This document shows, piece by piece, positions 9,180 through 19,032 of a stretch of 64,000 nt of DNA. A program made the translations under genes and the position numbers. The notes under the pieces are model-generated. The model ran no database searches. It worked only from the letters and a program-made list of their open reading frames with translations, and was not told where the DNA came from. Source of the stretch: CAWJMN01 sp963844055 (lineage in GTDB: Bacteria; Planctomycetota; Planctomycetia; Pirellulales; Pirellulaceae); the NCBI GenBank assembly GCA_963844055.1, contig CAWJMN010000001.1:2852001-2916000 (forward strand). Reading direction: 5' to 3'. Each line of letters opens with the position of its first letter. Position 1 is the first letter of the stretch.

Positions 9180-10623
9180 ATGGACAACCGTTTTAGGCTT
9201 TTGATAGCGAGTTTTATGACGCTGATTGCGGCCGGTGTCGGCTTTGCCATCCGCGGTGCCATTCTGGGTGAATGGGAAACCAGCCTTGGTTTTTCGAAAG
9301 AAGAACTGGGAACAATTACGGGCGGTGGGCTCGCCGGGTTCGGTTTCACGATCTTGGGTTGCTGCTTAATTGCTGACAAGATCGGCTACAAGACGCTGCT
9401 TGTAGTTGCCTTCGCTTTGCACGTTGCTTCCGCCGGTATTACCTATGCTGCAGTAGCTGCCGAAGGTGCTGGAAACAAGGCACTAGCGTTTTCCTGCTTG
9501 TACTGGGGAGCGTTTGTGTTTTCGCTGGCGAACGGCGTTTGCGAATCTGTGATTAACCCGCTGGTTGCTTCACTTTACCCGGACAAGAAGACGCACTACC
9601 TCAATATCCTGCACGCTGGCTGGCCCGGTGGTCTTATCCTCGGTGGCTTGCTGGCCGTTGGCTTCGTGGGCCCCAATGCCTCGATCATGAAGCTGAACTG
9701 GATTATCCCGATGTCGTTCTTCTTGATCCCAACACTTGTGTACGGGATCCTGGTGATCATCGAAAAGTTTCCGCCTTCGGAAACCGAGGCTGCTGGTGTT
9801 CCTTTCAGCGAAATGCTATCCGTTTTCGCGTCGCCAATTTTGCTTCTCCTTCTCGTTTTGCACGGCATGATCGGCTATGTCGAACTGGGAACGGACAGCT
9901 GGATCACAGACATTTTGAAAAACGTCCAACCACAATGGGCGGGCCTGTTGTTCGTGTCAGCATCGGCGCTGATGTTCATCTTGCGATTTTTCGCCGGCCC
10001 GATTGTCGAGCGTATCAATCCAGTGGGACTTTTGCTGTTTAGCTCGATTCTGGGTGCAATTGGCCTGTATTCTTTGGGTTCGACATCGACACTGGTGTAC
10101 ATCACGCTGGCCTATACCGTTTACGCGGTAGGTAAGACGTTCCTTTGGCCAACAATTCTGGGCGTGGTTGGCGAACGTTTCCCCAAGGGTGGTGCTTTGG
10201 TGATGGGTGCCATGGGTGGCATCGGCATGTTGTCCGCTGGTTACCTTGGTGGTCCTATCATCGGAAAGACCCAAGACTACTTTGCTTCGCGTCGACTTGA
10301 AGCCATCGATAAAGAGACTTTTGCCGAATTCCAAGCGGTTGGAAAAGATGGCAAGGGGCTTGAGTCGCTCGACTCCCAGAAGGTGGGAGGCGCTGAAGAA
10401 GGAAAAGGAAGCGCTTACCGAAAAGAAGATTGATCCTACGCCAGAGCAAGCAAAGAAGTTTGCCCAAATCGAAGAAGCCAGCACCGAAGGTGGTCAAATG
10501 GCGCTGAAGCAAACGGCCCTTGTCCCCACGACAATGGCAATTGGCTTCTTGTTACTGGTGCTCTACTTCCAATCGCAAGGTGGTTACAAACAAGAGAAGA
10601 TCGGTGCACACGCAGGACATTAG
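9180..10623 (+). CDS. MFS transporter, FHS-like (frameshift near 10385)
   Basis: Major facilitator with about twelve membrane segments; which sugar or ion it carries cannot be told. The start is the ATG giving MDNRFRLLIASFMTLI, a typical first helix; the frame is open further upstream but reads as leader. Similarity of style to the fucose/glucose symporter group (N-P-L-V-A-S-L-Y-P motif in helix 4-5) is my judgement. The frame changes near 10380-10390. The upstream frame would stop at 10433, while the next frame continues with a Lys/Glu-rich cytoplasmic helix and then the last membrane segment (M-A-I-G-F-L-L-L-V-L-Y-F) to 10623. Both parts fit one protein, so the break is likely a one-base error in a GA-rich stretch. 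Confidence 0.75.
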
Positions 10624-10644
10624 TCCGCTTGTGAGTTCAATCTG

Positions 10645-11742
10645 CTAAATAGTTTGCGAAGGGTGAGTGAGCGAAAGCCACTCGCCCTTTTTTTCTGCGC
10701 GGATGCCACCTGGAAAGTCAGCGCGCTTTGGGGCCGTTCGTGTGGCGATCATTCTTAACAGCTCCCACTCGTCAGCCCCCATATCGCGCAGTGGCCAACC
10801 TTGCTCTTTCCAGGATTGACGCAAAACCTCTCGCTGAAGCCAAGGATGCAGCGAAATGAGGCCAGGACCATTAACCCGAATCTGCCCCGGCGACTCGACT
10901 TTGACGATGACGGCAATCGCCTGGTCCACTTGAACCTGCACAACTTCCAGCAGGTCATTGGCCTGCTCACCCAGCCGCAGCAGCGCCTGGTCGACCTGTG
11001 GGTTAAAGTCTTTTCGCAGACTAGGCAGCAATTCGTGCCGAATGCGATTGCGCGAAAAATCCAGCGAGTCGTTAGAGCTATCGTCTCGATAGTCCTGCCC
11101 TAGTTCCTGCAGGAACCGGATGACTTCTTCCCGCGATACCTTACGTAAGGGCCGGCGCAAGCTGACGCCGGGAATGAACTCGCGTGCGGCTGGAATGCCG
11201 GCCAGTCCCGCGACGCCGGTCCCGCGCAAGACTCGGTACAAAATGGTCTCCACCTGGTCGTTCATCGTGTGGGCCGTCACCACGTACCGCGCCCCCACCT
11301 GCCGAGCAACTCGTTCCAGGAATTGATAGCGAGCTTGGCGGGCCGCCTCTTCAAGCCCCTCCTTGGCTTTTTCTGAAAGGGGACTCTCACAGGTTTCTAC
11401 AACGATTTCTACCCCAAGCTTTCGGCAAAGCTCCGCACAAAATTGGGCGTCCCCCTCGGACTCTTCGCCCCGCAGTGCATGATTGAAGTGAGCCGCCACA
11501 AGGCGCCCGGGCGCGCCACCATCTAAGGAAGGGGCAGTCATTTCGCGGAGCTTTACGAGTGCACAAAGTAACGCCACGCTATCCGCGCCACCGGATAAAC
11601 CGACAATCACGGTAACGTCCAGCCAGCGGTGGGACGGCCATTCCGCCAACAGTCCAGCCATTAGCCCACTTTGCGGCGGAGGTTCGGCCGGCGGCAAGGT
11701 CGGAAATAGGGTCTCGTCAGAGCTCAAAGCGTTACCCCTCAA
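10645..11742 (-). CDS. tilS: tRNA(Ile)-lysidine synthetase
   Basis: Cytosolic N-type ATP pyrophosphatase that converts C34 of the tRNA-Ile CAU anticodon to lysidine, so that it reads AUA. The P-loop S-G-G-A-D-S is at residues 50-55, and the family's second landmark, a T-A-H-x-x-x-D-Q-x-E-T stretch, follows near 170. R-N-x-I-R-x-x-L-L-P is also present. 365 residues, within the usual range, with a reduced C-terminal part compared with the long form. The 50-residue N-terminal extension before the P-loop is longer than usual, so the true start could be internal. Single gene, convergent with the MFS gene, 21 bases apart. Confidence 0.9.
   Translation of the reverse strand: MRGNALSSDETLFPTLPPAEPPPQSGLMAGLLAEWPSHRWLDVTVIVGLSGGADSVALLCALVKLREMTAPSLDGGAPGRLVAAHFNHALRGEESEGDAQFCAELCRKLGVEIVVETCESPLSEKAKEGLEEAARQARYQFLERVARQVGARYVVTAHTMNDQVETILYRVLRGTGVAGLAGIPAAREFIPGVSLRRPLRKVSREEVIRFLQELGQDYRDDSSNDSLDFSRNRIRHELLPSLRKDFNPQVDQALLRLGEQANDLLEVVQVQVDQAIAVIVKVESPGQIRVNGPGLISLHPWLQREVLRQSWKEQGWPLRDMGADEWELLRMIATRTAPKRADFPGGIRAEKKGEWLSLTHPSQTI
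10661..10694 (+). terminator. Intrinsic terminator of the MFS gene, inside tilS
   Basis: GGGTGAGTG at 10661-10669 pairs with CACTCGCCC at 10679-10687 (one G-T wobble), followed by seven Ts. It faces the plus-strand MFS gene, 38 bases after its stop, and lies within the last codons of the convergent tilS gene. Confidence 0.75.
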
Positions 11743-12408
11743 GCGGTTGCAGTTTGTTATAAAGCTGGTACGATGACGTTTGCTAAGGGTCGCTGCGCAT
11801 TCGCAGTACCCCTTAGAATGAGCAATTAAACCATTCGGTTCGTTTTCCTGCGAGTTTTCTAACGGCTTGGCCGTAGATGGCTTCGCTGAAAACTGCTCGG
11901 CATTCGCTAGTTGTGGGCCTTGGGACGTTCGTCATGGTACAAGAAATCTTCCTTGCCGACTGCTTGCCAATACTTTGGTTAGCAGCCGCGGCGGCGGTAA
12001 TCGCATGGTTAATATCCATGTGCCTATCCGTTTCCCCTCGGAAGGGCTTGTTGGCGGGAATCCCCTCCGCTTCGCGGGCAGCATCTTTGCGCCCAGCAGC
12101 TCTCCCTTGGAGCCCACAAAATCAGTGCATGGTGTTACGTTTATCTGGCGTGAATGTTGTCTTTTCCGAAAGTGCTGCGCACTCGTTTCTTGTATCGGAG
12201 GTATGCCGCAATTCGCGGCTGCCTGCTGAATGGCAAAACGTTACTCGTGCATGGCCTCAAGCAAATCGATCTTTGCTGTGGCGATGCGCGCAAGCACTCT
12301 CCTTAAGCTACTTCCGCCTCACTCCAAACGTACTGCGATGATATTGCGAGTTGTCGTTTAGTTTTTGGCCGCAGGTTCGAACTCCGATATTAGATCTGGA
12401 GTCTTACC
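11743..12408. other. Long intergenic region, no supported gene
   Basis: About 665 bases between tilS (minus) and rny (plus). Overlapping plus-strand frames exist (for example 11877-12341, with a hydrophobic N-terminus), but they lack a ribosome site, have poor composition and end without any recognisable domain. I take this as a divergent promoter region plus unknown sequence. Confidence 0.35.
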
Positions 12409-14004
12409 GTGCAGATAGTTTGTGCCTTTCTTGCCGAGACACTCTTTGCAGAGATCTCGAATACCACCTTTGGCATTGGCGTAGGCATCGCCGCCATTGC
12501 AGGCTTTGCCGTCGTCAAGTTCCTTGACCATCTCCGAAAGGTCGATGCAGAAAGCAAAGCCAAAGAGATCATTACCCAGGCTGAACGTGATGCTTCCACC
12601 AAAGTGAAAGAAGCGGAACTAGCCATCCGTGAAAAAGAGCTCGCCCAAAAGGCACAGATCGACAAAGATCTCAGCAAATCTCGGGATGAACTGCGTGAAC
12701 GCGATCGCTCTCTAGACAAGCGTCAAGAAACCCTGACGCAGCAAGCCGACGATCTGCGCAAGCAAGAACGCATCAACGAAGCCACCCAGCGCCGCCTTAG
12801 CGAAAAGCTAGAAGAAGCGACCCGGCGCCAAGATGAGCTTGGCAAGATGGTAGAAACCCAGCGTCAAACGCTACAAGGGCTGAGCGGCCTATCCCAGGCC
12901 GAGGCTACCAAGCGTCTGCTCGAATCATTGGAGCAAGACCTCCAGCAAGATATGGGGGCGATGATCATCAAGCATCAACGCCGCCTCAATGAAGTGCTGG
13001 ATCAAAAGACGCGCGAGATCCTACTTACGGCGCTACAGCGTTATGCTTCAACCCACACGGCAGAAAGCACAACCAGCACGGTTGATATCCCCAATGATGA
13101 AATGAAGGGACGTATCATCGGCCGCGAAGGACGCAATATTCGGGCGTTTGAAAAGGCAACGGGCGTGGATGTCATCATTGATGATACGCCGGGCGTTGTG
13201 ATCGTTAGCGGTTTCGATCCGGTACGCCGTGAAATCGCTCGCCAATCCCTTAACAAGCTGATTGCTGACGGCCGTATTCATCCTACGCGGATCGAAGAAA
13301 TCGCTGCCGAAACGCAAAAGGAGATTGAGGCCTTCATTCAGAAGAAGGGGGAAGAAGCCGCGCAAGAAGTCAATGTGCATGGCGTTCACCCTAAGGTGCT
13401 TTACATGCTTGGGCGGCTTCACTTCCGCACCAGCTACAGCCAAAACGTACTTCGACATAGCGTTGAAGTGGCGTTCCTGACGGGCCTCATGGCCGAAATG
13501 GTAGGCCTGGACGGAGACATGGGACGTCGCTGCGGCCTGCTGCACGATATCGGCAAGGCTGCCGATCACGAACTCGAAGGGGGACACCCCAAGATTGGTG
13601 CCGACCTTTTGAAGCGTCACGGTGAAAAGCCCGAAGTGGTTCACGCCGCCTATGGTCACCATGATGAGATTATCACCGAGTATCCCTACACGATGCTTGT
13701 TGCCACCGGCGACGCATGCAGTGCTTCTCGTCCTGGCGCTCGCCGCGAATCGCTCGAACGCTACATCAAGCGGATGGAAGAGCTCGAAACGATTGCCTGC
13801 GGATTCCCTGGGGTGGAGCAAGCATTTGCCATTCAAGCCGGCCGTGAACTGCGCGTGATTGCCAGTGCAAAAGATACGGACGATGCCAAGGCAGCAAAGA
13901 TCTGCCGTGACATTGCCAAGGCGTTTGAAGAGCAATTGACCTATCCCGGCGAAATCAAAGTCACCGTGGTACGGGAATCGCGATTCATTGAAACCGCCCG
14001 CTAG
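12409..14004 (+). CDS. rny: Ribonuclease Y
   Basis: Membrane-anchored endoribonuclease that starts mRNA turnover. Order in the 531-residue protein: N-terminal membrane helix near 20-37, long charged coiled coil to about 210, KH RNA-binding domain from about 224 with G-R-I-I-G-R-E-G-R-N-I, then the HD domain with L-L-H-D-I-G-K near 377 carrying the metal-binding His-Asp pair. Length is normal. The start is a GTG at 12409, which puts the anchor where the family has it. It is followed 48 bases later by the YmdB-type phosphoesterase, the neighbour it also has in Bacillus and many other bacteria. Confidence 0.96.
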   Translation: MQIVCAFLAETLFAEISNTTFGIGVGIAAIAGFAVVKFLDHLRKVDAESKAKEIITQAERDASTKVKEAELAIREKELAQKAQIDKDLSKSRDELRERDRSLDKRQETLTQQADDLRKQERINEATQRRLSEKLEEATRRQDELGKMVETQRQTLQGLSGLSQAEATKRLLESLEQDLQQDMGAMIIKHQRRLNEVLDQKTREILLTALQRYASTHTAESTTSTVDIPNDEMKGRIIGREGRNIRAFEKATGVDVIIDDTPGVVIVSGFDPVRREIARQSLNKLIADGRIHPTRIEEIAAETQKEIEAFIQKKGEEAAQEVNVHGVHPKVLYMLGRLHFRTSYSQNVLRHSVEVAFLTGLMAEMVGLDGDMGRRCGLLHDIGKAADHELEGGHPKIGADLLKRHGEKPEVVHAAYGHHDEIITEYPYTMLVATGDACSASRPGARRESLERYIKRMEELETIACGFPGVEQAFAIQAGRELRVIASAKDTDDAKAAKICRDIAKAFEEQLTYPGEIKVTVVRESRFIETAR

Positions 14005-14052
14005 TCTTTGCTAAACCACGAGGATGCTAGGGAGTTCACGAAGGGTACCGCC

Positions 14053-14886
14053 ATGCGAATCTTGATGATCGGAGACATTGTCGGAAAACCCGGCATGAAA
14101 CTGACATGCCAGGCGGTGCCCCTCCTTCGCGAGCGAGAGCATCTTGATCTTGTCATTGCCAATGCCGAAAACGCAGCCGATGGATCGGGACTAAGCCCTA
14201 GCCAATACAAGCGGCTAATCGCTGCAGGAGTGGATTGCATCACGCTTGGTGATCATATCTACAAGCGCAGCGAGATCGTTTCAACGCTGCAGAGCGAGTC
14301 CAATGTGGTTCGGCCGGCGAACTTTCCTGCCGTATCGCCGGGCAAGACCTGGACGACGGTAACTACAGCCAAAGGCATTCCCGTTGCCGTATTTTGCCTG
14401 TTGGGACGAGTTTTTATGCGGCCCGTTGATTGTCCATGGTCTGCCGCAGAAAAAGTGCTGGCAGAGATTCCACCAGAGGTCAAAGTGCGGATGCTGGACT
14501 TCCATGCCGAGGCAACCAGCGACAAGCAGTTGATGGGACGCTTCCTGGATGGCCGGGTTTCGGCAGTTCTGGGCACACACACCCATGTGGCAACGGCCGA
14601 TGAGCAGATATTTCCCGGCGGAACGGCCTTTCAGTGCGATGTTGGAATGACTGGCCCCTATGAAAGCATTTTAGGCCGCCGGATCGACCGGGTACTGGCA
14701 ACCACGCTGACATTCCAGCCCACCATGTTTGATGTCGCCACCGAGGATGTTAGGTTAAGTGGAAGCTGGGTAGATATTGATGAAGAAACGGGCCGTGCGA
14801 CCGCGATTCGTCGTGTATGCGTAACTCAGCAACAAGCAGATGAGTGGACGGCTGCCGCAACTCCTTCCCTTCCGCCACGCATGTAA
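14053..14886 (+). CDS. YmdB-family metallophosphoesterase
   Basis: A 277-residue member of the TIGR00282/YmdB family, binuclear-metal phosphodiesterases; the Bacillus member acts on 2',3'-cyclic nucleotides and affects RNase Y-related processes. Motifs: G-D-I-V-G-K-P-G near the start, N-A-E-N-A-A-D-G-x-G, G-D-H-I-Y, D-F-H-A-E-A-T-S-x-K and G-T-H-T-H-V-x-T-A-D, which together give the metal ligands. The ATG at 14053 is preferred over an in-frame upstream start because MRILMIGDIVG is the canonical N-terminus. It follows rny closely, so likely one transcript. Confidence 0.92.
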   Translation: MRILMIGDIVGKPGMKLTCQAVPLLREREHLDLVIANAENAADGSGLSPSQYKRLIAAGVDCITLGDHIYKRSEIVSTLQSESNVVRPANFPAVSPGKTWTTVTTAKGIPVAVFCLLGRVFMRPVDCPWSAAEKVLAEIPPEVKVRMLDFHAEATSDKQLMGRFLDGRVSAVLGTHTHVATADEQIFPGGTAFQCDVGMTGPYESILGRRIDRVLATTLTFQPTMFDVATEDVRLSGSWVDIDEETGRATAIRRVCVTQQQADEWTAAATPSLPPRM

Positions 14887-14911
14887 ACCAAGTCGGTTGA
14901 CGAGGCCTCCC

Positions 14912-15395
14912 TTGGACTTTTCCACCTTTTTTGAGCGGTTTGCCAAACTGCCACCGGCGGAGCAGGGGAATGGTACGCTCACCCGCTTTGAGCGTTGGAG
15001 CATGGGACTGGCAGGATTGGTGCTGGCGATACTTTTGGTGACAGCATCACGTCTTTCGCCCGACCCACAAGGCCTCGGGACGCATCAGCAACTAGGGCTT
15101 CCTCCTTGTTCTTCTCGGTACATCCTGGGAATTCGCTGCCCAGCCTGCGGCATGACCACCTCGTGGGCGTATGCGACGCATGGAAACCTGTTTTCTGCGG
15201 CCCGGGCGAACACCGCCGGCACATTGCTCAGCACTTCTAGCGATACCAGCCTCCCCCTGGTTGATGGTTTCTGCCGTGCGAGGCAGGGTATTGGCTAAAG
15301 CTCCTTCAGAAATGGTCTGTATTTGGCTGGCAATTGCGATTACTATACTCACGCTAACTGATTGGGGCGTGCGGCTTTATCTCTTTGGTGGCTAA
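14912..15395 (+). CDS. DUF2752 membrane protein (frameshift near 15230)
   Basis: Small membrane protein of the DUF2752 family, function unknown. The tell-tale motif is G-I-R-C-P-A-C-G-M-T-T-S-W-A with two cysteines, followed by the polar G-N-L-x-x-A-x-R-A-N-x-A-G loop. One membrane segment precedes it and two follow. The frame breaks around 15225-15235: upstream residues end in A-G-T-L-L, and the next frame resumes with L-L-A-I-P-A-S-P-W-L-M-V-S-A, exactly the expected continuation, up to a stop at 15395. A TTG at 14912 with GAGG upstream is my best start; the frame also opens inside the preceding gene. The break looks like a consensus indel. Confidence 0.65.
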
Positions 15396-15431
15396 GGAGA
15401 TCGCACTTCCCGTAGAACCTTTGGCAAAGGA

Positions 15432-16094
15432 ATGCCAATGCCCGCCGCTCATTTTTCTCGTCGTCAATTCTTACCTGTCGCCGCTGTTTGCGGCCTAGCA
15501 CTCTCATCCAGCGGTTGCGGGCTTTTGGGCCAAATGATGTACACGCTGAAGGGGGCAGATGAACCTGCTCGCTTTGATGGACTCAAAGGGAAACGCGTAG
15601 CTGTTGTTTGCTTTGACGCGAACACGCTTCGTGGTCCCGGTTCCGAAGGAGAGGCAATCGCCAAGGGGGTCAGCACGACCCTGGGCGTGAAGGTGAAAGA
15701 CATTCAGCTTGTTCGCCAAGCAGAAATCGCCGACTGGATCGACAACCAAACGCAAGACATCGCCGACTTCCGTGAAGTGGGGCGGGGCGTTAAGGCTGAT
15801 CTGGTCGTTGGCATTGATCTCAAGTCCTTCAGCATTCATGAAGGTGCAACGCTGCTGAAAGGACGTTCGAAGTGCCGTGTAAGTGTTTACGACATGGCCA
15901 AGTCGAGCGAACCTGTTTACAGTGCCGACATTGAGGTCAACTATCCGGAGAGTGGCGCCCGCCATGTGACGGAAAGCGAATCAAACTTCCGCACGATCTT
16001 TACTCAGGCAGTTGCTCAGCGAATTGCTCGCGACTTCTTCCCCTATGACCGCATGGATGATTACGGGAAAGACGCTAAGTTCCTCGGGGACTAG
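15432..16094 (+). CDS. Predicted lipoprotein, unknown function
   Basis: A 220-residue exported protein. The N-terminus has S-R-R-Q-F-L-P followed by a hydrophobic stretch ending S-S-S-G-C, so it could be a Tat-type lipoprotein signal. The mature part is an alpha/beta domain (R-V-A-V-V-C-F-D-A-N, then D-L-V-V-G-I-D-L) recalling the small lipoprotein folds that planctomycetes carry in number. I do not recognise a named family. It follows the DUF2752 gene by 36 bases on the same strand. Confidence 0.7.
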   Translation: MPMPAAHFSRRQFLPVAAVCGLALSSSGCGLLGQMMYTLKGADEPARFDGLKGKRVAVVCFDANTLRGPGSEGEAIAKGVSTTLGVKVKDIQLVRQAEIADWIDNQTQDIADFREVGRGVKADLVVGIDLKSFSIHEGATLLKGRSKCRVSVYDMAKSSEPVYSADIEVNYPESGARHVTESESNFRTIFTQAVAQRIARDFFPYDRMDDYGKDAKFLGD

Positions 16095-16449
16095 TGCCAC
16101 ACCTTGCACGAACACATGCATTGCCACGCGTACTGGAATGCTTTTCCGTACGCGATTAACAAAGACTAAAATCCAAGGCAATCTGATTTAGGCCTTGGAA
16201 CTGGTTTGCGGCACGACAGCCACCGTGCCGCAAAACCGCCTCTTCTGCGTTTCACACGCACACACAGATTGCAGCCACGGTAATTCCCTAATTCCCCATT
16301 CATGGTGAGCAGCTCTCATATCTTTCAGAGCTTCCTAAGGGCAGGGCAACGCACCAGCCTGTAAAGCTAAACGTCGGGTAAGGCAGGCTTGCAAGAACCA
16401 GCAAGAGCTCAGCGAGTGATTCACAACTTGTCACTCGACCCCTGCGCAT
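16095..16449. other. Intergenic between convergent genes
   Basis: About 355 bases after the lipoprotein gene. I see no gene, no clear terminator for the plus strand, and no repeat. Confidence 0.4.
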
Positions 16450-16479
16450 AAAAAAACGGGCCCCAAAATTGGAGCCCGT
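16450..16479 (-). terminator. Intrinsic terminator of the VWA gene
   Basis: Read on the minus strand: ACGGGC at one end pairs with GCCCGT, two further G-C pairs extend it around an AATTTT loop, and seven Ts follow. It lies 25 bases after the stop of the VWA gene. Confidence 0.8.
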
Positions 16480-16504
16480 CTCGTGAATCTGCAATCAAAG
16501 CCGC

Positions 16505-18514
16505 TTACAGTTTTGGTGGTGCCCGAACAGGATCGGGACGCTTCAGCATCATTTTCTTTTCATCCTTGCCTGCGGCAGGATTGGCGTTTCCATCGCCCGC
16601 CATGGCTGGCTTGGGAGCAGGAGTGAAATCCTCTTGCCATTCCCAGCTTAGCGGATCTTTGAGCTCACGCTCGGCCAGCAATGCCCAAGGCGTGCCGGGA
16701 TGATCCTTCACAACGCGGTTTAAGTACATCTTGGCCTTATCAGCCACCTTCACCATTTGGCTACCGACGCTCACCGTGTCGGATGGCTTCAAGATCCAGG
16801 TGTTGTTCTTTTCATTCTTGAACTTCAAACCACGCTTGGCACCGGCCAGCATTTGGTTGTAGCTTTCCGTGCGAACCTTCACCGCGAGAAGTCGTCCCAT
16901 TGCCAAGTCATAGCCAGCTTGCCAACGAGGTACGGTCTCTTTTTCACGATCCGCTTCACCCACCTTCAAGATCTCATAAAGAGCATTGATTTGGGGTTCC
17001 AAGCGAGCCGCATTTTGCTGAGCTTCAGATAAAGCGGTACCGAAATCGGCTTCATCACGCTTCACAAAACGTGTGCGAGGATCTTCCATCGTCTCTAGTT
17101 GGGTTCGCGTGGAAGCGGTAACCAACGAGAAACGAGCCTTGTTTTGGCTAACGCGTTTTTGATACTCCATAGTGGAGACATAGTCTGGCCGATAGCGACG
17201 CATCACTTCTGGGTCAAAGAACCGCTGAATGTGTGCGGAAAACGCTGCGGTATCCTGGCGGCTAACGGCACGCTGCGTGTCACGATTGGGGTGAACAGTA
17301 AAGTAAATGCCCCCCGTCTCGACACACAAGCGAGTAAGCGAATAAGGACCAAAGCCCGAGTCGATGGCATCTTCATCCGCCTTCGAACCGGAGAAGCTCA
17401 GGCGAAGACGTTCAGGCTGGAACGTTTCAGGACCTTGCTCTACCACGCCCCATTGGGGCGATTGGCTGAACTTTGGATCGGGATCAACCCACTTCATCAG
17501 AGTTTCACGACGGCCGAACGGAGCAGGCACGCCAACGACGTAAACCGGCATCGTCCAGCGACGGCACATTGCAACCGTTTGATCGAGTTGCTTTTGATCG
17601 GAGCCAGCTTCATCGGTCACAACGACGATCATCACGTTACGCTGTGGCTCTGGATTTCCATCCGAGGTGTAACGATACGATGCATAGCTTTTGGCCGCTT
17701 CGAAAATGGCGCTAAACACGTTTTCATCACCCGAATCATCGTTCGGAATCGCCTTAACCGCAGCCTTCAGTTCTTCGAGGTCATCAGTTGGCTTCTTCGT
17801 CATAGGCTGCATGCCACGGCCAAACGCCACAACTGTCGAAAGCAATGGCTTGTCTTCGTGCTTAGCAAAGGCCTTGTTTCCAGATGCCTGGATGATTCCC
17901 AATTCTTCGTAGATGCGATCAAAACGATCGTGAATGGAATTGCGCTGCGGGATCAGGCTGGCGGTGGAGTCAAACAGCCATACGACCAACGTCTTTCGCT
18001 CTTCTAGCGAAAGCATGATTTCATTCGTGAGGCGATCAATTGCGCCAACGGCCCCCGTCGTCCCTTCGCCAGCAGCACCCTTCACCGTCATGCGGTCGTT
18101 GTAATGCAAACCGGTGGCGACATCGATCGCTTTGTTGACTTCAATCGTCGCGGCGTAAGTCTCTTCAGGAATGTCTTGGTGATTAGGAATCGCCGAAACT
18201 TCCGAGATGATGGGAGCTTCCGAGAAGGCGACTTCACTGCCGCTAACGCTGTTAGCGCCAATTTCTTCGCTCGGCTGATTGCTGAAATAGAACTCGTCCG
18301 GAACCTTCATCTCCTCAAACTTTTCCGTAGGCGGAGGAGCCGAGATCGCAACGACGTTTGGCTTTGGCGGGGAAGCAACCGGCATCAAACCCAGCGCCAG
18401 CATGATGACCAAGTGGACAACCAAGCTAACCACAAACGATGGAGAATCGCCGTCAAACGGAGTTTCTTCCTCGCCCGTTTGGTTCTGCCACCACGATCGG
18501 AGTGATTTCATCAT
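16505..18514 (-). CDS. Membrane-anchored VWA-domain protein
   Basis: A 669-residue protein with one membrane segment near 28-46, a disordered acidic stretch, then a von Willebrand factor A domain from about 170 to 370. The metal site motif reads D-S-T-A-S in V-V-W-L-F-D-S-T-A-S, a mild variant of D-x-S-x-S, and a later T-D-E-A-G-S-D supplies the last ligand. The C-terminal third is helical, with an ending rich in Ala, Lys and Pro. Such proteins are common in planctomycetes and probably bind protein partners through the metal site; the partner is unknown. Two adjacent ATGs are possible; A-A-G-G-A-G seven bases upstream supports 18514. Monocistronic, with its own terminator. Confidence 0.8.
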   Translation of the reverse strand: MMKSLRSWWQNQTGEEETPFDGDSPSFVVSLVVHLVIMLALGLMPVASPPKPNVVAISAPPPTEKFEEMKVPDEFYFSNQPSEEIGANSVSGSEVAFSEAPIISEVSAIPNHQDIPEETYAATIEVNKAIDVATGLHYNDRMTVKGAAGEGTTGAVGAIDRLTNEIMLSLEERKTLVVWLFDSTASLIPQRNSIHDRFDRIYEELGIIQASGNKAFAKHEDKPLLSTVVAFGRGMQPMTKKPTDDLEELKAAVKAIPNDDSGDENVFSAIFEAAKSYASYRYTSDGNPEPQRNVMIVVVTDEAGSDQKQLDQTVAMCRRWTMPVYVVGVPAPFGRRETLMKWVDPDPKFSQSPQWGVVEQGPETFQPERLRLSFSGSKADEDAIDSGFGPYSLTRLCVETGGIYFTVHPNRDTQRAVSRQDTAAFSAHIQRFFDPEVMRRYRPDYVSTMEYQKRVSQNKARFSLVTASTRTQLETMEDPRTRFVKRDEADFGTALSEAQQNAARLEPQINALYEILKVGEADREKETVPRWQAGYDLAMGRLLAVKVRTESYNQMLAGAKRGLKFKNEKNNTWILKPSDTVSVGSQMVKVADKAKMYLNRVVKDHPGTPWALLAERELKDPLSWEWQEDFTPAPKPAMAGDGNANPAAGKDEKKMMLKRPDPVRAPPKL

Positions 18515-19032
18515 GTCGCCGCTCCTTAAAAATCCACCTGCCGCCCAGCTGATCCGTTGTCCCTGCTGTCGATCCCTCTGTCACAAACTGCCAAAGGCAG
18601 AGGTAAACAGAAAAACCGCTCAATTTCTATTGTCTGTTATAAATGGAGGTAAATCAAGTGAACGTTACAACTTACGAAAAATTGAACTTCAAAAAATCCA
18701 CAACCAGCCAGACTATCCCACACCGAATAAACGACCTAACGTGGAAAAAGTACTCGGAGGGACATCTCCTTTTAAAAGACGCTTCAACGCGGACGGAATT
18801 GCCAAAATCGTGCGATCTTTTGCAAGTTCCAGCCAGAGGTCGACAAATCCCCCTAGGCGTGAAAAACGGGCACTTAACGGAAGCCAAACGACCATTGAGC
18901 CCGCGGCGTGACCAACAACATCACATCCACAGAAACTTATGCATAAACGACCACCCCACTAACGAGCGAAACCGAAAGTGGTGGCTTCGGAAAACGGCGG
19001 CGTCTAAAAACAACCGGCTCGATGGAGCCAAC
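18515..19032. other. Intergenic, AT-richer, no supported gene
   Basis: About 520 bases upstream of the VWA gene and downstream of the TPR lipoprotein gene, both on the minus strand. Frames on either strand look random. The section 18620-18800 is noticeably poorer in GC. No repeat or RNA motif recognised. Confidence 0.35.

Noticed and set aside
11867..12341. Overlapping plus-strand ORFs with a hydrophobic N-terminus before rny
   Set aside because: No ribosome site, random-looking composition after the first 60 residues, and two frames equally open. Kept as intergenic.
17099..18007. 302-residue plus-strand ORF opposite the VWA gene
   Set aside because: Antisense shadow of a well-supported gene; no ribosome site and no recognisable domain.
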